The notes: generated from the sequence alone by a model not told the origin. Shown: positions 29,247 to 37,734, numbered from the stretch's first letter. The stretch is 64,000 bases of DNA from Corynebacterium occultum (GCF_009734425.1 NZ_CP046455.1:2046001-2110000); one strand, 5' to 3'. A program made the numbers and translations.

Positions 29247-29813
29247 GTGTCTTACCTCGAACCCCGCGCCCGAGTGCGCCTGACCGATGATGCTGTCTCT
29301 GACCTGCGTCGACTCCAGAAAAAAGACCCCCAGATCGTCCGCGAGGTCTTCAAGAAAATGCTCCTTCTGGAGCGTTCCCCCAACGCCGGAAAGCCCCTCT
29401 TGGGCACCCTTGTTGGTTTTCGGAAACTAGTCGTCGGTGACCATGACTATCGGATCGTGTGGCGAGAAACCACCGACGATGCTCACCTGCCCGTGTTAGA
29501 CATTGCGGAGATCTGGGCGGTAGGAGCCCGGGCGGATAGTGAGGTTTATGAAGAGATGACCCAGCGGGTCAACCAACTAAAACAATCGGGCCATCCCCAG
29601 GCACGTGCACTTACCGCCGTCATTTCGGATATGGGCAGACTCTACAGTGGGGTCTCAGCTAGCCCTGAGCCGGCCATAGTGCCTGATTTTCCCGGCTGGT
29701 TGGTTCAGGCACTGCAGGAAAATCTTCAGCTTTCGCCTGAATCCATCAGCAGACTCAGCCAGGATGAAGCGCAACAGCTTCTGGCTGAACATTGGGGAAA
29801 ACCCACACAGTAA
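29247..29813 (+). CDS. RelE/ParE-family toxin with long C-terminal extension
   Basis: A 188-residue protein from a GTG 9 nt after the antitoxin stop. The first ~95 residues form a RelE/ParE-like domain (LTDDAVSDLRRLQKKDPQIV, GFRKLVVGDHDYRIVWRE, LDIAEIWAVGAR). About 90 more residues follow, including VYEEMTQRVNQLKQ and LSPESISRLSQDEAQQLL, roughly doubling the usual toxin length. The core would be an mRNA interferase or gyrase poison; which one cannot be decided by eye. The extension is of unknown role. Confidence 0.82.
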   Translation: MSYLEPRARVRLTDDAVSDLRRLQKKDPQIVREVFKKMLLLERSPNAGKPLLGTLVGFRKLVVGDHDYRIVWRETTDDAHLPVLDIAEIWAVGARADSEVYEEMTQRVNQLKQSGHPQARALTAVISDMGRLYSGVSASPEPAIVPDFPGWLVQALQENLQLSPESISRLSQDEAQQLLAEHWGKPTQ

Positions 29814-29953
29814 GAGCGAGGCTTCCCCTCCACCTGACTATCGCCTCGAATTCACACAAAGCAAGTAAATCTTTCTAGAGGATACGTTAAGGACACACTT
29901 TCGCGAAGAACGATACCGCTGTCATCTCAACACCGGCTAAAAGGAGCGCGGCA

Positions 29954-30176
29954 ATACAAAGCTATGTGGTCACCTATTACCTGTCCACACCAGGACGCAA
30001 CTACGACGACTTGATCGAACACCTGAATTCCTACGGAAACCTATTCGCATTCTCTTGAGAGTGTCTGGTTGATCGTGTCTGCCGGGTCAGCCACGGAGAT
30101 CCGAGATGCGGCTGCTGCGTATGGCGATCGTCAAACGCACGATGCGGGACGACTGCCCGAGGGGCTATTTCTATAG
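29954..30176 (+). pseudogene. SinR/Cas2-like small protein, decayed
   Basis: Below the length of ordinary frame calls and broken. SYVVTYYLSTPGRNYDDLIE starts at 29960; after ...LFAFS a frame change near 30055 continues as LESVWLIVSAGSATEIRDAA and ends GRLPEGLFL at 30176. Joined, the ~73 codons resemble the SinR-family small proteins with a Cas2/VapD-like ferredoxin fold. AAGGAG is present, but the codon in the start position is ATA (29954), so the start is probably mutated too. Two lesions, so probably a pseudogene. Confidence 0.55.
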
Positions 30177-30536
30177 GTCAGTTGATGTCAGGATCTTCTA
30201 ATCTCGGCACCGTGCAAGAAGTTCACCATCCACCAATGCGGACAAAGAAGTGAAGATTTGCCCCTATGGGAGAGGCGGTGACACCGACAATCAGGACGAT
30301 TAGGGGGTCCCGGGAATCCGCATCATCTGAGAATAGGTGGGGTGACCTGATAACCGGCTGGGGCCAAAGGTGTGAATATAACGTCGCTGTGATCATTATT
30401 GCGGGATTGTCCCAGGTCGCTATCTAAAAGAAACGAAAGGTCCCACCCAAACAGGGGGCCCACTTTGGGGGCATAGCCCACATCCTACATGCAGGAAACT
30501 TGTTGGATATGTTCAGCTGGTCCACAGTTTCTGTAC
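30177..30536. other. Intergenic, no supported feature
   Basis: About 360 bp between the decayed SinR/Cas2-like gene and the LGFP gene. Short frames lack domain-like content. Between 30436 and 30470 there is a GGTCCCACCC...GGGGGCCCAC stretch that could fold weakly. Nothing else is recognised. Confidence 0.5.
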
Positions 30537-30548
30537 AGAGGAGTTCGG

Positions 30549-32576
30549 GTGAGAGTGCATCGGAAAGTGCTCGCCGCAGCATCAGCGGTGTTCATGAGTG
30601 TGGGGTTAATGTCCCCGGTGGCCACCGCGCAGACGGAGCGGGTGGTGGCGCCGGAAGAACAGGATGCCTACGTCGCGGAGTTCAACTACGACCCGAATGA
30701 TCCCCCGGTGATCGACGGGGTCAAAGGGTTGACCGAAGAGGAAATCGCCGAGGTTCAGGAAAAGATTCGCCAGGCGCAGGCCTCGGGCCCGCCGCAGGAC
30801 GAGATTATCCCCGGTGAGATGTGGTCGGACAAGGTCGGCGTGCCTGAGGGTTTTGATAAGGCCGAGGCCGATCAGTCTGAGGTCGCAATCGCCGAATAGC
30901 AGTCCCAACCGCAGACCATGAGTTTTCAGGCCACCGCGGAGCGGTGCCAGTCCTTCTGGTTGATCCCCTACAAGGTGTGTGGGGAAATCCTCAACCGCTA
31001 CGAGCAGCTAGGTGGGGCGACCAGCTGGCTTCTGCTTCCCATCGAGCACCAGGCAAACAATCCTGATGGTCAGGGGCATCGCCAGCGGTTCGTGGGCGGG
31101 TTTATCTACTCGCACCCGGAGGTCGGCACCCATGCGGTGGCCAACCACACCGTCAATGTGTGGCAGCGCCACGGTTGGGAGGCCGGCTGGCTGGGCTACC
31201 CCACCCACGGTGAAGTCCCCGTTCAGGGGTCGAACTCTATTGACGGTGAGATCCATGGCTGGGTGCAGCAGTTCCAGGGCGGACGGATCTACCGCAGTCC
31301 AGCCATGGAAGGGTTCCAGGTCGCCAGCATTAACGGTGTGATCCTGGATAAGTGGCTCGAGCTTGGGGGCACGAACAGTGAGCTTGGTTTCCCTATCGCT
31401 GATGAAGCGAAAACTGCAGACGGCGTTGGACGCTTTAGTGTCTTCCAAAACGGTTCAATCTACTGGCACCCTAACCATGGTGCTCACCCCCTCAGTGGTG
31501 ACATCCTTCGCCAGTGGTCGGCAGCAGGGTATGAAAATGGATCGCTTGGCTATCCCATCGAAGATCCGGTGACGACTTCACCTCTCTCCGCCAGTCAGCG
31601 GTTCCAGGGCGGATACCTCAGCTCACCGTCCATCCCGGTAAACCTCTTCGGCGGTCAGGGCAACTACTCGCTGGGTGTTCCTTCCCTGGAGGAGTCCCAA
31701 GCCTCTATCGAGGGCGCGTCCGCAGTGGTGGAAAACAATGACTTCCGAGTGGCTCTGACTCCAGGTGGAAATTTCGACATAAACTTCGATGTCACCTACA
31801 AAAACCCTTCCACTAATCCTGATTTCCGGTTCCTTGTGGGTCTGCCTGAGGGTTTGCACCTCGAGTCCAGATATACAAGCCGAGTCAGTGTTGTCAATAC
31901 GGAAGGCCGAGAAGTTGGTGCGATCGTGACGCCGACGTCTCTTCCGCATTCAGATAGTTGGGTCAATATTGAGCCCCAGGTCAACGGCAATGAAGTTACG
32001 TTTCATTATGCGGGAACGGAACCAGCACAAACTATGCGCACCCAAGCACAAGCGCAAAACACTGAAACTCGAGCGAGTGGAGTGGCCGTAGGTGACTCGG
32101 TCTCCAACTACGTAGGAATTAACGCCGGGGAAAATGAAACTGCAGTCTGCGCAAATGAACCTTACGACTGTGCGCGAGTTTATCGATCAGGTGTTACAGA
32201 CCAAGCGCATGCAATAGGAGAAAATACGGTATCGCCACCTCATGACAATGAAGGTGATGCTGCACGACACTGTGTCTGGCAGGGTCTGACTACCGATGTC
32301 TCAAATGCTGGATTCGCATCGCGACTAGCAGAAGCACATGAGCGAGATAACATCTCTGATCCGAACGGCGTGTACACTCCTGCGCAGACCGCAGGAATGG
32401 ACATCTACAATAATTACACAGGTCGTCAGGTCGGAATTCGGTTGGATGGAAACCCCGAGGCCATTAAACAGGTGTGCGTAAGCTATGCCCTGGCGGCTCG
32501 GGTGACTAAGGCTCCCCAAAATGAGCTCCCCGTCGGCGGCACCGATTTGGTAATCTTGAGAAGTGACCTTAACTAA
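30549..32576 (+). pseudogene. Exported LGFP-repeat protein with toxin-like C-terminal domain, interrupted by an in-frame amber codon
   Basis: One reading frame from a GTG at 30549 (AGAGGAG upstream) to 32576, with a TAG at 30897-30899 and no frameshift. The first 116 residues have a signal peptide (VLAAASAVFMSVGL...VATAQ) and a charged linker; the frame resumes with QSQPQTMSFQATAERCQS. Then come at least four LGFP-type repeats (GWLGYPT, SELGFPI, GSLGYPI, YSLGVPS), a beta-rich region and a C-terminal domain with DNEGDAARHCVW and AEAHERD. LGFP repeats bind the corynebacterial cell wall. The TAG lies where CAG would fit. Only readthrough or a restart at 30918 would give the rest; the latter would lack the signal peptide. 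Confidence 0.8.
30918..32576 (+). CDS. LGFP-repeat / toxin-like domain segment downstream of the amber codon
   Basis: The 552-residue open part after the amber stop. Residues about 1-240 hold the LGFP repeats, 240-390 a beta-sandwich-like region (VALTPGGNFDINFDVTYKNP), and 400-552 a domain with D-N-x2-D-A-x-R-H-x2-W near 443-454 and A-H-E near 472, a pattern I associate with DUF6973-type domains of exported, toxin-like proteins (uncertain). The 3' end overlaps the following small membrane gene by 14 nt. Without the upstream signal peptide it would stay inside the cell. Confidence 0.6.
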   Translation: MSFQATAERCQSFWLIPYKVCGEILNRYEQLGGATSWLLLPIEHQANNPDGQGHRQRFVGGFIYSHPEVGTHAVANHTVNVWQRHGWEAGWLGYPTHGEVPVQGSNSIDGEIHGWVQQFQGGRIYRSPAMEGFQVASINGVILDKWLELGGTNSELGFPIADEAKTADGVGRFSVFQNGSIYWHPNHGAHPLSGDILRQWSAAGYENGSLGYPIEDPVTTSPLSASQRFQGGYLSSPSIPVNLFGGQGNYSLGVPSLEESQASIEGASAVVENNDFRVALTPGGNFDINFDVTYKNPSTNPDFRFLVGLPEGLHLESRYTSRVSVVNTEGREVGAIVTPTSLPHSDSWVNIEPQVNGNEVTFHYAGTEPAQTMRTQAQAQNTETRASGVAVGDSVSNYVGINAGENETAVCANEPYDCARVYRSGVTDQAHAIGENTVSPPHDNEGDAARHCVWQGLTTDVSNAGFASRLAEAHERDNISDPNGVYTPAQTAGMDIYNNYTGRQVGIRLDGNPEAIKQVCVSYALAARVTKAPQNELPVGGTDLVILRSDLN

Positions 32577-32889
32577 TGCATGGAAGCGAAAAGTAGGCAT
32601 TGTCCTGCTTTTTCTTCCTGGGTTAGTGATTGGATACTTCCTCCGTGACAGCCTAATCCCACTCGAATTTATTCTTGAGCGGGAAATGCCGTGGCTCTTA
32701 GGATTTTCCATCAACCAGATTATTTTGTTTGGAATATCAGCCGTCACGGGCACCGCTTTATACCGTTATCGCCGTGGCCATTATTCTATCCGTGCTCTGG
32801 GATGGGGAATTTGGGGAGGTTTCCTCGCTGGTAATCTCCTTTTTTTCATGTTGGTTCTAGCTGTGGCTACAGGCGGGCTGACTCCCTGA
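32563..32889 (+). CDS. Small three-helix membrane protein, candidate immunity protein
   Basis: A 108-residue protein from a GTG at 32563, overlapping the end of the LGFP gene by 14 nt. Three hydrophobic segments: about 11-28, 45-64 and 78-104 (GWGIWGGFLAGNLLFFMLVL). The overlap implies translational coupling. In polymorphic toxin loci a small membrane gene directly after the toxin often encodes immunity; here that is inference from position. A terminator follows directly. Confidence 0.7.
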   Translation: MTLTNAWKRKVGIVLLFLPGLVIGYFLRDSLIPLEFILEREMPWLLGFSINQIILFGISAVTGTALYRYRRGHYSIRALGWGIWGGFLAGNLLFFMLVLAVATGGLTP

Positions 32890-32890
32890 T

Positions 32891-32926
32891 GAAAAAGCGA
32901 CTCCACTCATGGGGTCGCTTTTCAAT
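32891..32926 (+). terminator. Terminator after the candidate immunity gene
   Basis: AAAAGCGAC (32893-32901) pairs with GTCGCTTTT (32914-32922) around a 12-nt loop; the U-tail is short (TTTTC). Confidence 0.75.
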
Positions 32927-32956
32927 ACAATGCGCGATATTTCAAGGGTTAAGTAA

Positions 32957-33115
32957 ATGCGACAGCACCTGCAAATTTTGGAGGGTGAGCCGATTATTTT
33001 CCTGGGGCTTGTGTTGCTTGCCGGGATGAGCATGGTCCTGTCTGGTGCGCCGGTTGGTGGCCTTTCTTTTCGCCAGCCGCAGACAACGGTCCGCGATCAA
33101 GGCTGCGCAGTTTGA
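32957..33115 (+). pseudogene. Remnant of a small membrane protein gene
   Basis: A 52-codon frame starting MRQHLQILEGEPIIFLGLVL and containing LLAGMSMVLSGAP. This is clearly related to the C-terminal part of the 156-residue membrane protein at 43893 (GQPIIFLGLVLFLGMGMMVSGA), but the N-terminal helices are missing and the C-terminus diverges. It sits between the candidate immunity gene and a terminator, so it may be what is left of a second such gene. Confidence 0.6.
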
Positions 33116-33155
33116 TCAAGATCTGTGACCTAGCGGGGTGATCTCCGCTAGGGCC

Positions 33156-33194
33156 AGAGGGCACCACCCGAATGCAGGGTGGTGCCCTTTTGGT
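33156..33194 (+). terminator. Terminator-like hairpin
   Basis: AGGGCACCACCC (33158-33169) and its exact complement GGGTGGTGCCCT (33177-33188) with a 7-nt loop, followed by TTTT. Confidence 0.85.
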
Positions 33195-33290
33195 TGCGCT
33201 GTTCTTTGGTGGATTCCAAGGGGTGTCCCATCCACTTACCGGTACTGAGGACAAACGGACTGTGAGGCGATCCAAGAGCCAACTACAGCC

Positions 33291-33458
33291 CTATTGGACA
33301 ATGTCGATGCGGTGGAGGTGGAGTTGTTGGCGTCCGTCGGTGGTGGTGGGTGGCCAGGTGGCTCCGCGGGGTGCGGGGAGGGTGGGGTGTTCGCAGCCGA
33401 GGGAGCCCACGTAGATCGCCTGCTCCACCGGAAGATCAAAAACCGTCGTCATCATCAT
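33291..33458 (-). CDS. Small hypothetical protein overlapping the recombinase-like gene
   Basis: A 55-residue frame starting MMMTTVFDLPVEQAIYVGSL inside the last codons of the upstream gene (GATGATGATGA overlap, another frame). The middle reads CEHPTLPAPRGATWPP and the end LHRIDIVQ. The overlap suggests coupling and the composition is protein-like, but there is no family match I can name. Confidence 0.45.
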   Translation of the reverse strand: MMMTTVFDLPVEQAIYVGSLGCEHPTLPAPRGATWPPTTTDGRQQLHLHRIDIVQ

Positions 33459-34188
33459 CGAAAGGATCCGCCGGCTTCGGTGCGGCAACTACGGGGATGA
33501 TGCGGGTATCAGCAGCACTGGGGGAGTCCACACCAGTGGCATCCACGGTGGCTTCCAGCTGGGGTGGCGCCGCCGGCTGATCGGCGACGGGCACGACGGG
33601 CACTGGGTTTTCCCCAGCAGTCGACTCGGGTGCCCCCACCGGCTTCGCCAACTGCTCGGGCGCGTCGACAGGGGTCACGGCGGTCGGCTGGGGCGCAGGC
33701 GCTGCAGGAATCGCCGCGTCCGGTTGGGGGCCGGGCTCGGCGATAACGGCCGGGGTGGCCTCAGTGATCGGCTGCTCCGGGGCGGCGGGGACTTCCCCCT
33801 GTGGGATGGACGTTTCCGCCGCTGCCGGCGCCGCTGCCGCGGGAACCACCGGAGGTTGCACTGCTGCAGGCTTCGGTTCGAGTCTTCCCGCCGGGGCTGC
33901 GTACTCGTTGAAAGCATCGCTCAGGTCATTGCGGTTGAGTAATTCAACGGGCAATGCACTTTTGTTCCTGCCGGTGATTTCCGCGAGGATTCCGCCCAGG
34001 CTGTTGATTGCAGTTCGATAGCTGCGAATCGTGTTTGGTGACTTTCTTTGACTCTGGCATATGGAAAGAAACCAGGTGGCCACATCGGTAATTGTGCTCA
34101 CCGGGGATCCGGTCCTCCACCTGTAGCGTTCCCGTTCTTCAATGACAAAGCTCGGCGTAGTGGATTTTCCGTCTTCATGCTCACTCAT
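33436..34188 (-). CDS. Recombinase N-terminal (SAM-like) domain fused to Pro/Ala-rich tail
   Basis: A 250-residue protein from the ATG at 34188, preceded by AAAAGGGGAG. Residues about 30-105 (WFLSICQSQRKSPNTIRSYR, then NRNDLSDAFNEYA) resemble the core-binding domain of tyrosine recombinases. No catalytic domain (R...HxxR...Y) follows; from about residue 110 the sequence is a low-complexity Pro/Ala/Glu-rich tail ending in PADPFDDDDDGF. It may be a truncated integrase or a stand-alone DNA-binding protein. The AT-rich 34222-34340 probably carries its promoter. Confidence 0.6.
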   Translation of the reverse strand: MSEHEDGKSTTPSFVIEERERYRWRTGSPVSTITDVATWFLSICQSQRKSPNTIRSYRTAINSLGGILAEITGRNKSALPVELLNRNDLSDAFNEYAAPAGRLEPKPAAVQPPVVPAAAAPAAAETSIPQGEVPAAPEQPITEATPAVIAEPGPQPDAAIPAAPAPQPTAVTPVDAPEQLAKPVGAPESTAGENPVPVVPVADQPAAPPQLEATVDATGVDSPSAADTRIIPVVAAPKPADPFDDDDDGF

Positions 34189-34446
34189 CTTTGTCTCCCC
34201 TTTTTCGCATTTTCTATCCAAATCTTCCAGATAGTCAATTTTCCATCGTTCGTAACTTTTCTAGATTTTGTTCATTTATTCACACTTGTTCACATTCTGA
34301 CTTTTCTAACAAAATATCCATTAGCCCGGTGTTTTCACGGGAATTAGGGAAATAGGGCCCTAAAAAGACAAAGAAAGTGATCCTGAGCAGGTAAAATGGG
34401 AGTTCTTCACGCTTCCACACACCTGCCCGAAAGGATCACCTTCACG

Positions 34447-35876
34447 GTGAAGATTACCAGCTTTCATATCGATACCCCCACTACATCCCAGCTATGTTCC
34501 AATGCCGGACTCATGCTATTGGCCCAGGCCGCCGACCGGGTCGGCGTCGCCGACGCAATCGACACCGCACTCGGTGACCTTCAGAAACCACACCTGGTCC
34601 ACACCACCGGCCACACCATGACCTCACTCGCCCTGGCCCTGGCCCTGGGCGGGGATGACGCCAGCGACATCGAGCTGCTCAACCCGCTGGTAGCCGCCGG
34701 GTTGATCGATCAGATCCCGTCTGACTCCACGATCCACCGCCGATACAAAGAACTCCACGATTCCGAAGACGATGATCACAACGGCCCTGAATTAATCAAT
34801 GATGCCAGCACTACAGCAGTACTCGCCGGGATGAACACCGCCCGGGCCAGCCTGAAAAATCCCCTGGTCATCGACATCGACGCCACCGAAGTCACCTCCC
34901 ACTCGGACAAAGAACACGCCCGTCCGACGTGGAAGAAACACTTCGGCTTCCACCCACTAGCAGCAATCATCGATCACGGACCAGGTTTGACCGGGGAGCC
35001 CGCGGCGGTGCTGCTGCGCCCCGGCAACGCCGGGTCGAATACCGCTGCTGACCACATCACAGTGCTGGATCAGACTTTGTCCACGATCCCGGACCACACC
35101 GACGGCCACGACTGGGGCCGACGTCTGCTGGTGCGCACCGATGCTGCCGGTGGATCAAAGAAATTCATCAACCACCTCGACCAACAAGGCCTGGCCTACT
35201 CGGTCGGGATCGGTACGTTTTGGCAGATCGCCGACATCGCCTCAACCCTGGGTGATGCGGTCAAACAGGGCATCATCCGCCCGGACGGCACGATCAGCGA
35301 TATTGATGATTCCTAAGTCGCGGACATCACCAGCCGGGTGCGCTGCTGGGCCGGGGAACCCCTCGGCCTTACCCTGACCGATTACCCACCGGATATACGG
35401 TTTATCATCCGAGTCGAACACGCCGCATCCGGTGCGCAGCTGCGCACCACAGATCTGGATGGGCGACGGGATCGCAGATGTTTGTCACCAACCGGCACGG
35501 GCACGCCCAGCGCTTGGATGAACTCCACCGGGCACGCGGTCGGTGCGAGCAACGCATCCGGGACTTCAAGGACTGTGGCCTGGGAAAACTCCCACACAAG
35601 GCGTTCGCCATGAACCAGGCGTGGGCCTACTCAGCCATGCTGGCGATGAACCTGATCACCTGGTCCGGACTGATCACCGCAGCCACACCGCCACCATCAA
35701 CCACATCCCGACAACGATGGTGGGTCTGGGAACCCAAAACCCTACGCGTCCGAATGCTATCGGTCGCTGGTGTCGTCGTCCGACACGCCAGACGCTTAAG
35801 CATCCGCTTCGATGGCGCTGCTACCCACCGTGAGCTGCTGGAGCACGGCTTGTCCCGGCTGAGATCCACGGCCTGA
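34447..35876 (+). pseudogene. IS1380 family transposase with nonsense and frameshift lesions
   Basis: From a GTG at 34447 (AAAGGATCACC upstream) the frame shows the DDE-type segment VIDIDATEVTSHSDKEHARP and TWKKHFGFHPL, typical of IS1380 transposases. A TAA at 35314-35316 interrupts it (IDDS stop VADITSRVRCWAGEP, same frame). Near 35475 the frame shifts, and the C-terminal part continues from FVTNRHGHAQRLDELHRARG to ELLEHGLSRLRSTA at 35876. Two lesions, so probably inactive. Confidence 0.85.
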
Positions 35877-36052
35877 CCCCGGCACGTGTTGCCCCGCTTT
35901 TTATCAACGCGCAGTCCACAGCCACCACTACTTCAAGGACCTTCGAACCTGGTCACCCCGGCACCAGCACCCGCCGGGATCTCGTCGATCTTTGCTGCTG
36001 CTACCCCCACGTACTCATCACGAAACGAATTCACGTGAAAAATTCGGGCTAA

Positions 36053-36160
36053 CACTCATTCCGAGCATCTATTCGACCTACTCGGTCCCGCTTTGACATC
36101 GCTTAAAACCGCCAACTGAAGTTGCTAAAAAGCCGCCACACAAAGCTGCAAGTCACAACC
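36053..36160 (+). repeat. IS-end repeat, copy 2 of 3
   Basis: Complementary to 26049-26157 with only a few differences (GTGTGGCGG here, GTTTGGCGG there). Ends GCTGCAAGTCACAACC. Together with copy A it brackets about 10 kb of accessory DNA as inverted repeats. Confidence 0.85.
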
Positions 36161-36218
36161 TCCGGCCATGGCCCCGGCATCCGGCAGCACTCTGCCACCC
36201 CGAAAGGAACTCGCGGGA

Positions 36219-37127
36219 CTATTCCCGCCCGGCGGCAGCCGCCTGTGCCTCCAGCACTGCCTGGAGCATGTCATGCAGGGGTGTCTCCACCTTCACGTGG
36301 TCCCCCAGGCGACGGATCGCACCGACCTGGGCATCCAATTCGCTGATCTGCCCAGCCAGGAAATCACGCTGCATGGAGGAGGTTGCCGCCTCCGGCAGGG
36401 AATCCGCGAAGGCCAGGGTCTGCGCCACCTGATCCATCGGCAGGTTCACCCCCATGGCACGGGCCACCTGATCCGCTTCGGCGAAGAGCTGCTGCAGCTG
36501 GGGGCGCAGCACGGTACGCAGATAACCCAGGGGCTGGGTGCTGGCCGCGCCCAGCGCACCCATGGGGGCGGTGAAGATCGCCTTATTCCATACATCCACC
36601 CAGATATCCTCATGAACACTTCCCACCAGACCAGCCTCCGTCAGATCAGCGGCCAGCTGCTGGGCCAGCTCACTGGGGGAAGTATCGAAGGTGCCGAAGT
36701 TCAGGCTGAGTGGCCCACCCTTGAATTCCACCACCCCGGGACCCCGGTGCACCATGAAACCCCGGACCACACCGGGCCACACCCGGCTCTCCCCCAGCAG
36801 CTCAGCCGCCAGGTAGGGCACCTCCACGGAGTTCTGGGTGGTCACCACGGGCACCGCCGCAGGGATCCCCGGGAAGGTGTCCTGCCCGGGAAGTGCCTTG
36901 GTGGCGAGGATGACCACATCCACCCCGCCGAGTTCAGCGAAGCTCTCGGCGACCGGAACCTCGACTGTGGTGGACTCCCCCTCCGGTTCGATGAGCTGCA
37001 GTCCCGCCGAGCGGATTTTCTGCAGGGTCTCACCCCGAGCCACCACCCTCACATCTTTTCCGGCCAACGCCAGTTTTCCGCCAAAGTATCCGCCGACCGC
37101 GCCGGCACCGATGATTCCGATTCTCAT
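36219..37127 (-). CDS. 2-dehydropantoate 2-reductase family protein
   Basis: A 302-residue protein from the ATG at 37127 (MRIGIIGAGAVGGYFGGKLA). The N-terminal Rossmann motif GxGAVGxxxG binds NADPH; the middle has VDVVILATKALPGQD and VVTTQNSVEVPYLAAELLG; the C-terminal helical domain contains DVWNKAIFTAPMGALGA, with the family's conserved Lys. Most such proteins reduce ketopantoate for pantothenate synthesis (panE), but paralogues with other 2-keto substrates are frequent, so no symbol is given. A 22-codon upstream extension in frame has no support. Confidence 0.87.
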   Translation of the reverse strand: MRIGIIGAGAVGGYFGGKLALAGKDVRVVARGETLQKIRSAGLQLIEPEGESTTVEVPVAESFAELGGVDVVILATKALPGQDTFPGIPAAVPVVTTQNSVEVPYLAAELLGESRVWPGVVRGFMVHRGPGVVEFKGGPLSLNFGTFDTSPSELAQQLAADLTEAGLVGSVHEDIWVDVWNKAIFTAPMGALGAASTQPLGYLRTVLRPQLQQLFAEADQVARAMGVNLPMDQVAQTLAFADSLPEAATSSMQRDFLAGQISELDAQVGAIRRLGDHVKVETPLHDMLQAVLEAQAAAAGRE

Positions 37128-37734
37128 GCACCCCATCCTAGAAGCCGGAACCGGACCTGCTCCCAGACCTACACCGGAACCCCTCCTTGCCAAGGGGGTG
37201 CCGCAAGGGCTACTGAAGTTCCCCCCCAGGTAAGGCCCCCACCCCCGAAACCTCAGAGATGCCCCTCCCCCGGGGATGGCCCATGGAAACGACCACCCCA
37301 GATTTAGCGGACCCGAGGATTGCCCCCCTCAGCCACCCCGTTTCCAGACTCCCCAAGAAAGGGTCACGGCCACTTCCAGTGGTGTGGGTGATCCCCCATG
37401 TCATCCCCTGATTCTGGAGCTGTTTCCACCCCTGTCATCTTGCTCACCGGGGCAGGGGGTGTGCCCGGGGTTGGGTTGTCCACCCTCACTGTCTGTGCTC
37501 TCATCAGGCCAGGACACCTAGCGGTAACAATTCCGGAAATTTCGGCTTCAAACGGGTGATTCTGAGTTATATTTCGAGTACGGAAATACTTTGCCTCCGG
37601 TGTTGCCTCATCAGGTGTTTTCCGCTTCCAGATCAGGATTTTCCACGGGACATTTCCTTCAATATATCCCGCTTCCTCCCCCCTGCTGTTTCACCTACCG
37701 TTGAGCTGCCGAAGGCTGAACCCAAGGAATCGCC
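37128..37734. other. 600-bp intergenic region, no supported gene
   Basis: Pro/Gly-rich short frames only. The part 37128-37500 is C-rich on the plus strand; the part after 37530 is AT-richer (GAGTTATATTTCGAG) and probably holds the promoter of the CDF-like gene. No tRNA or repeat recognised. Confidence 0.5.

Larger units (their letters stand above)
34378..36160 (+). mobile_element. IS1380-like element (copy B, transposase disrupted)
   Basis: Contains the transposase at 34447-35876 and the long 3' segment 35877-36160, which is shared, inverted, with copy A. The left boundary is not sharply defined; the AT-rich sequence before 34378 seems to belong to the recombinase-like gene's promoter. The right end is the repeated-unit terminus shared with the other two copies. 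Confidence 0.75.

Noticed and set aside
33755..34021. Gly/Ala/Ser-rich plus-strand frames opposite the Pro/Ala tail
   Set aside because: Shadow of the repetitive Pro/Ala coding sequence on the other strand.
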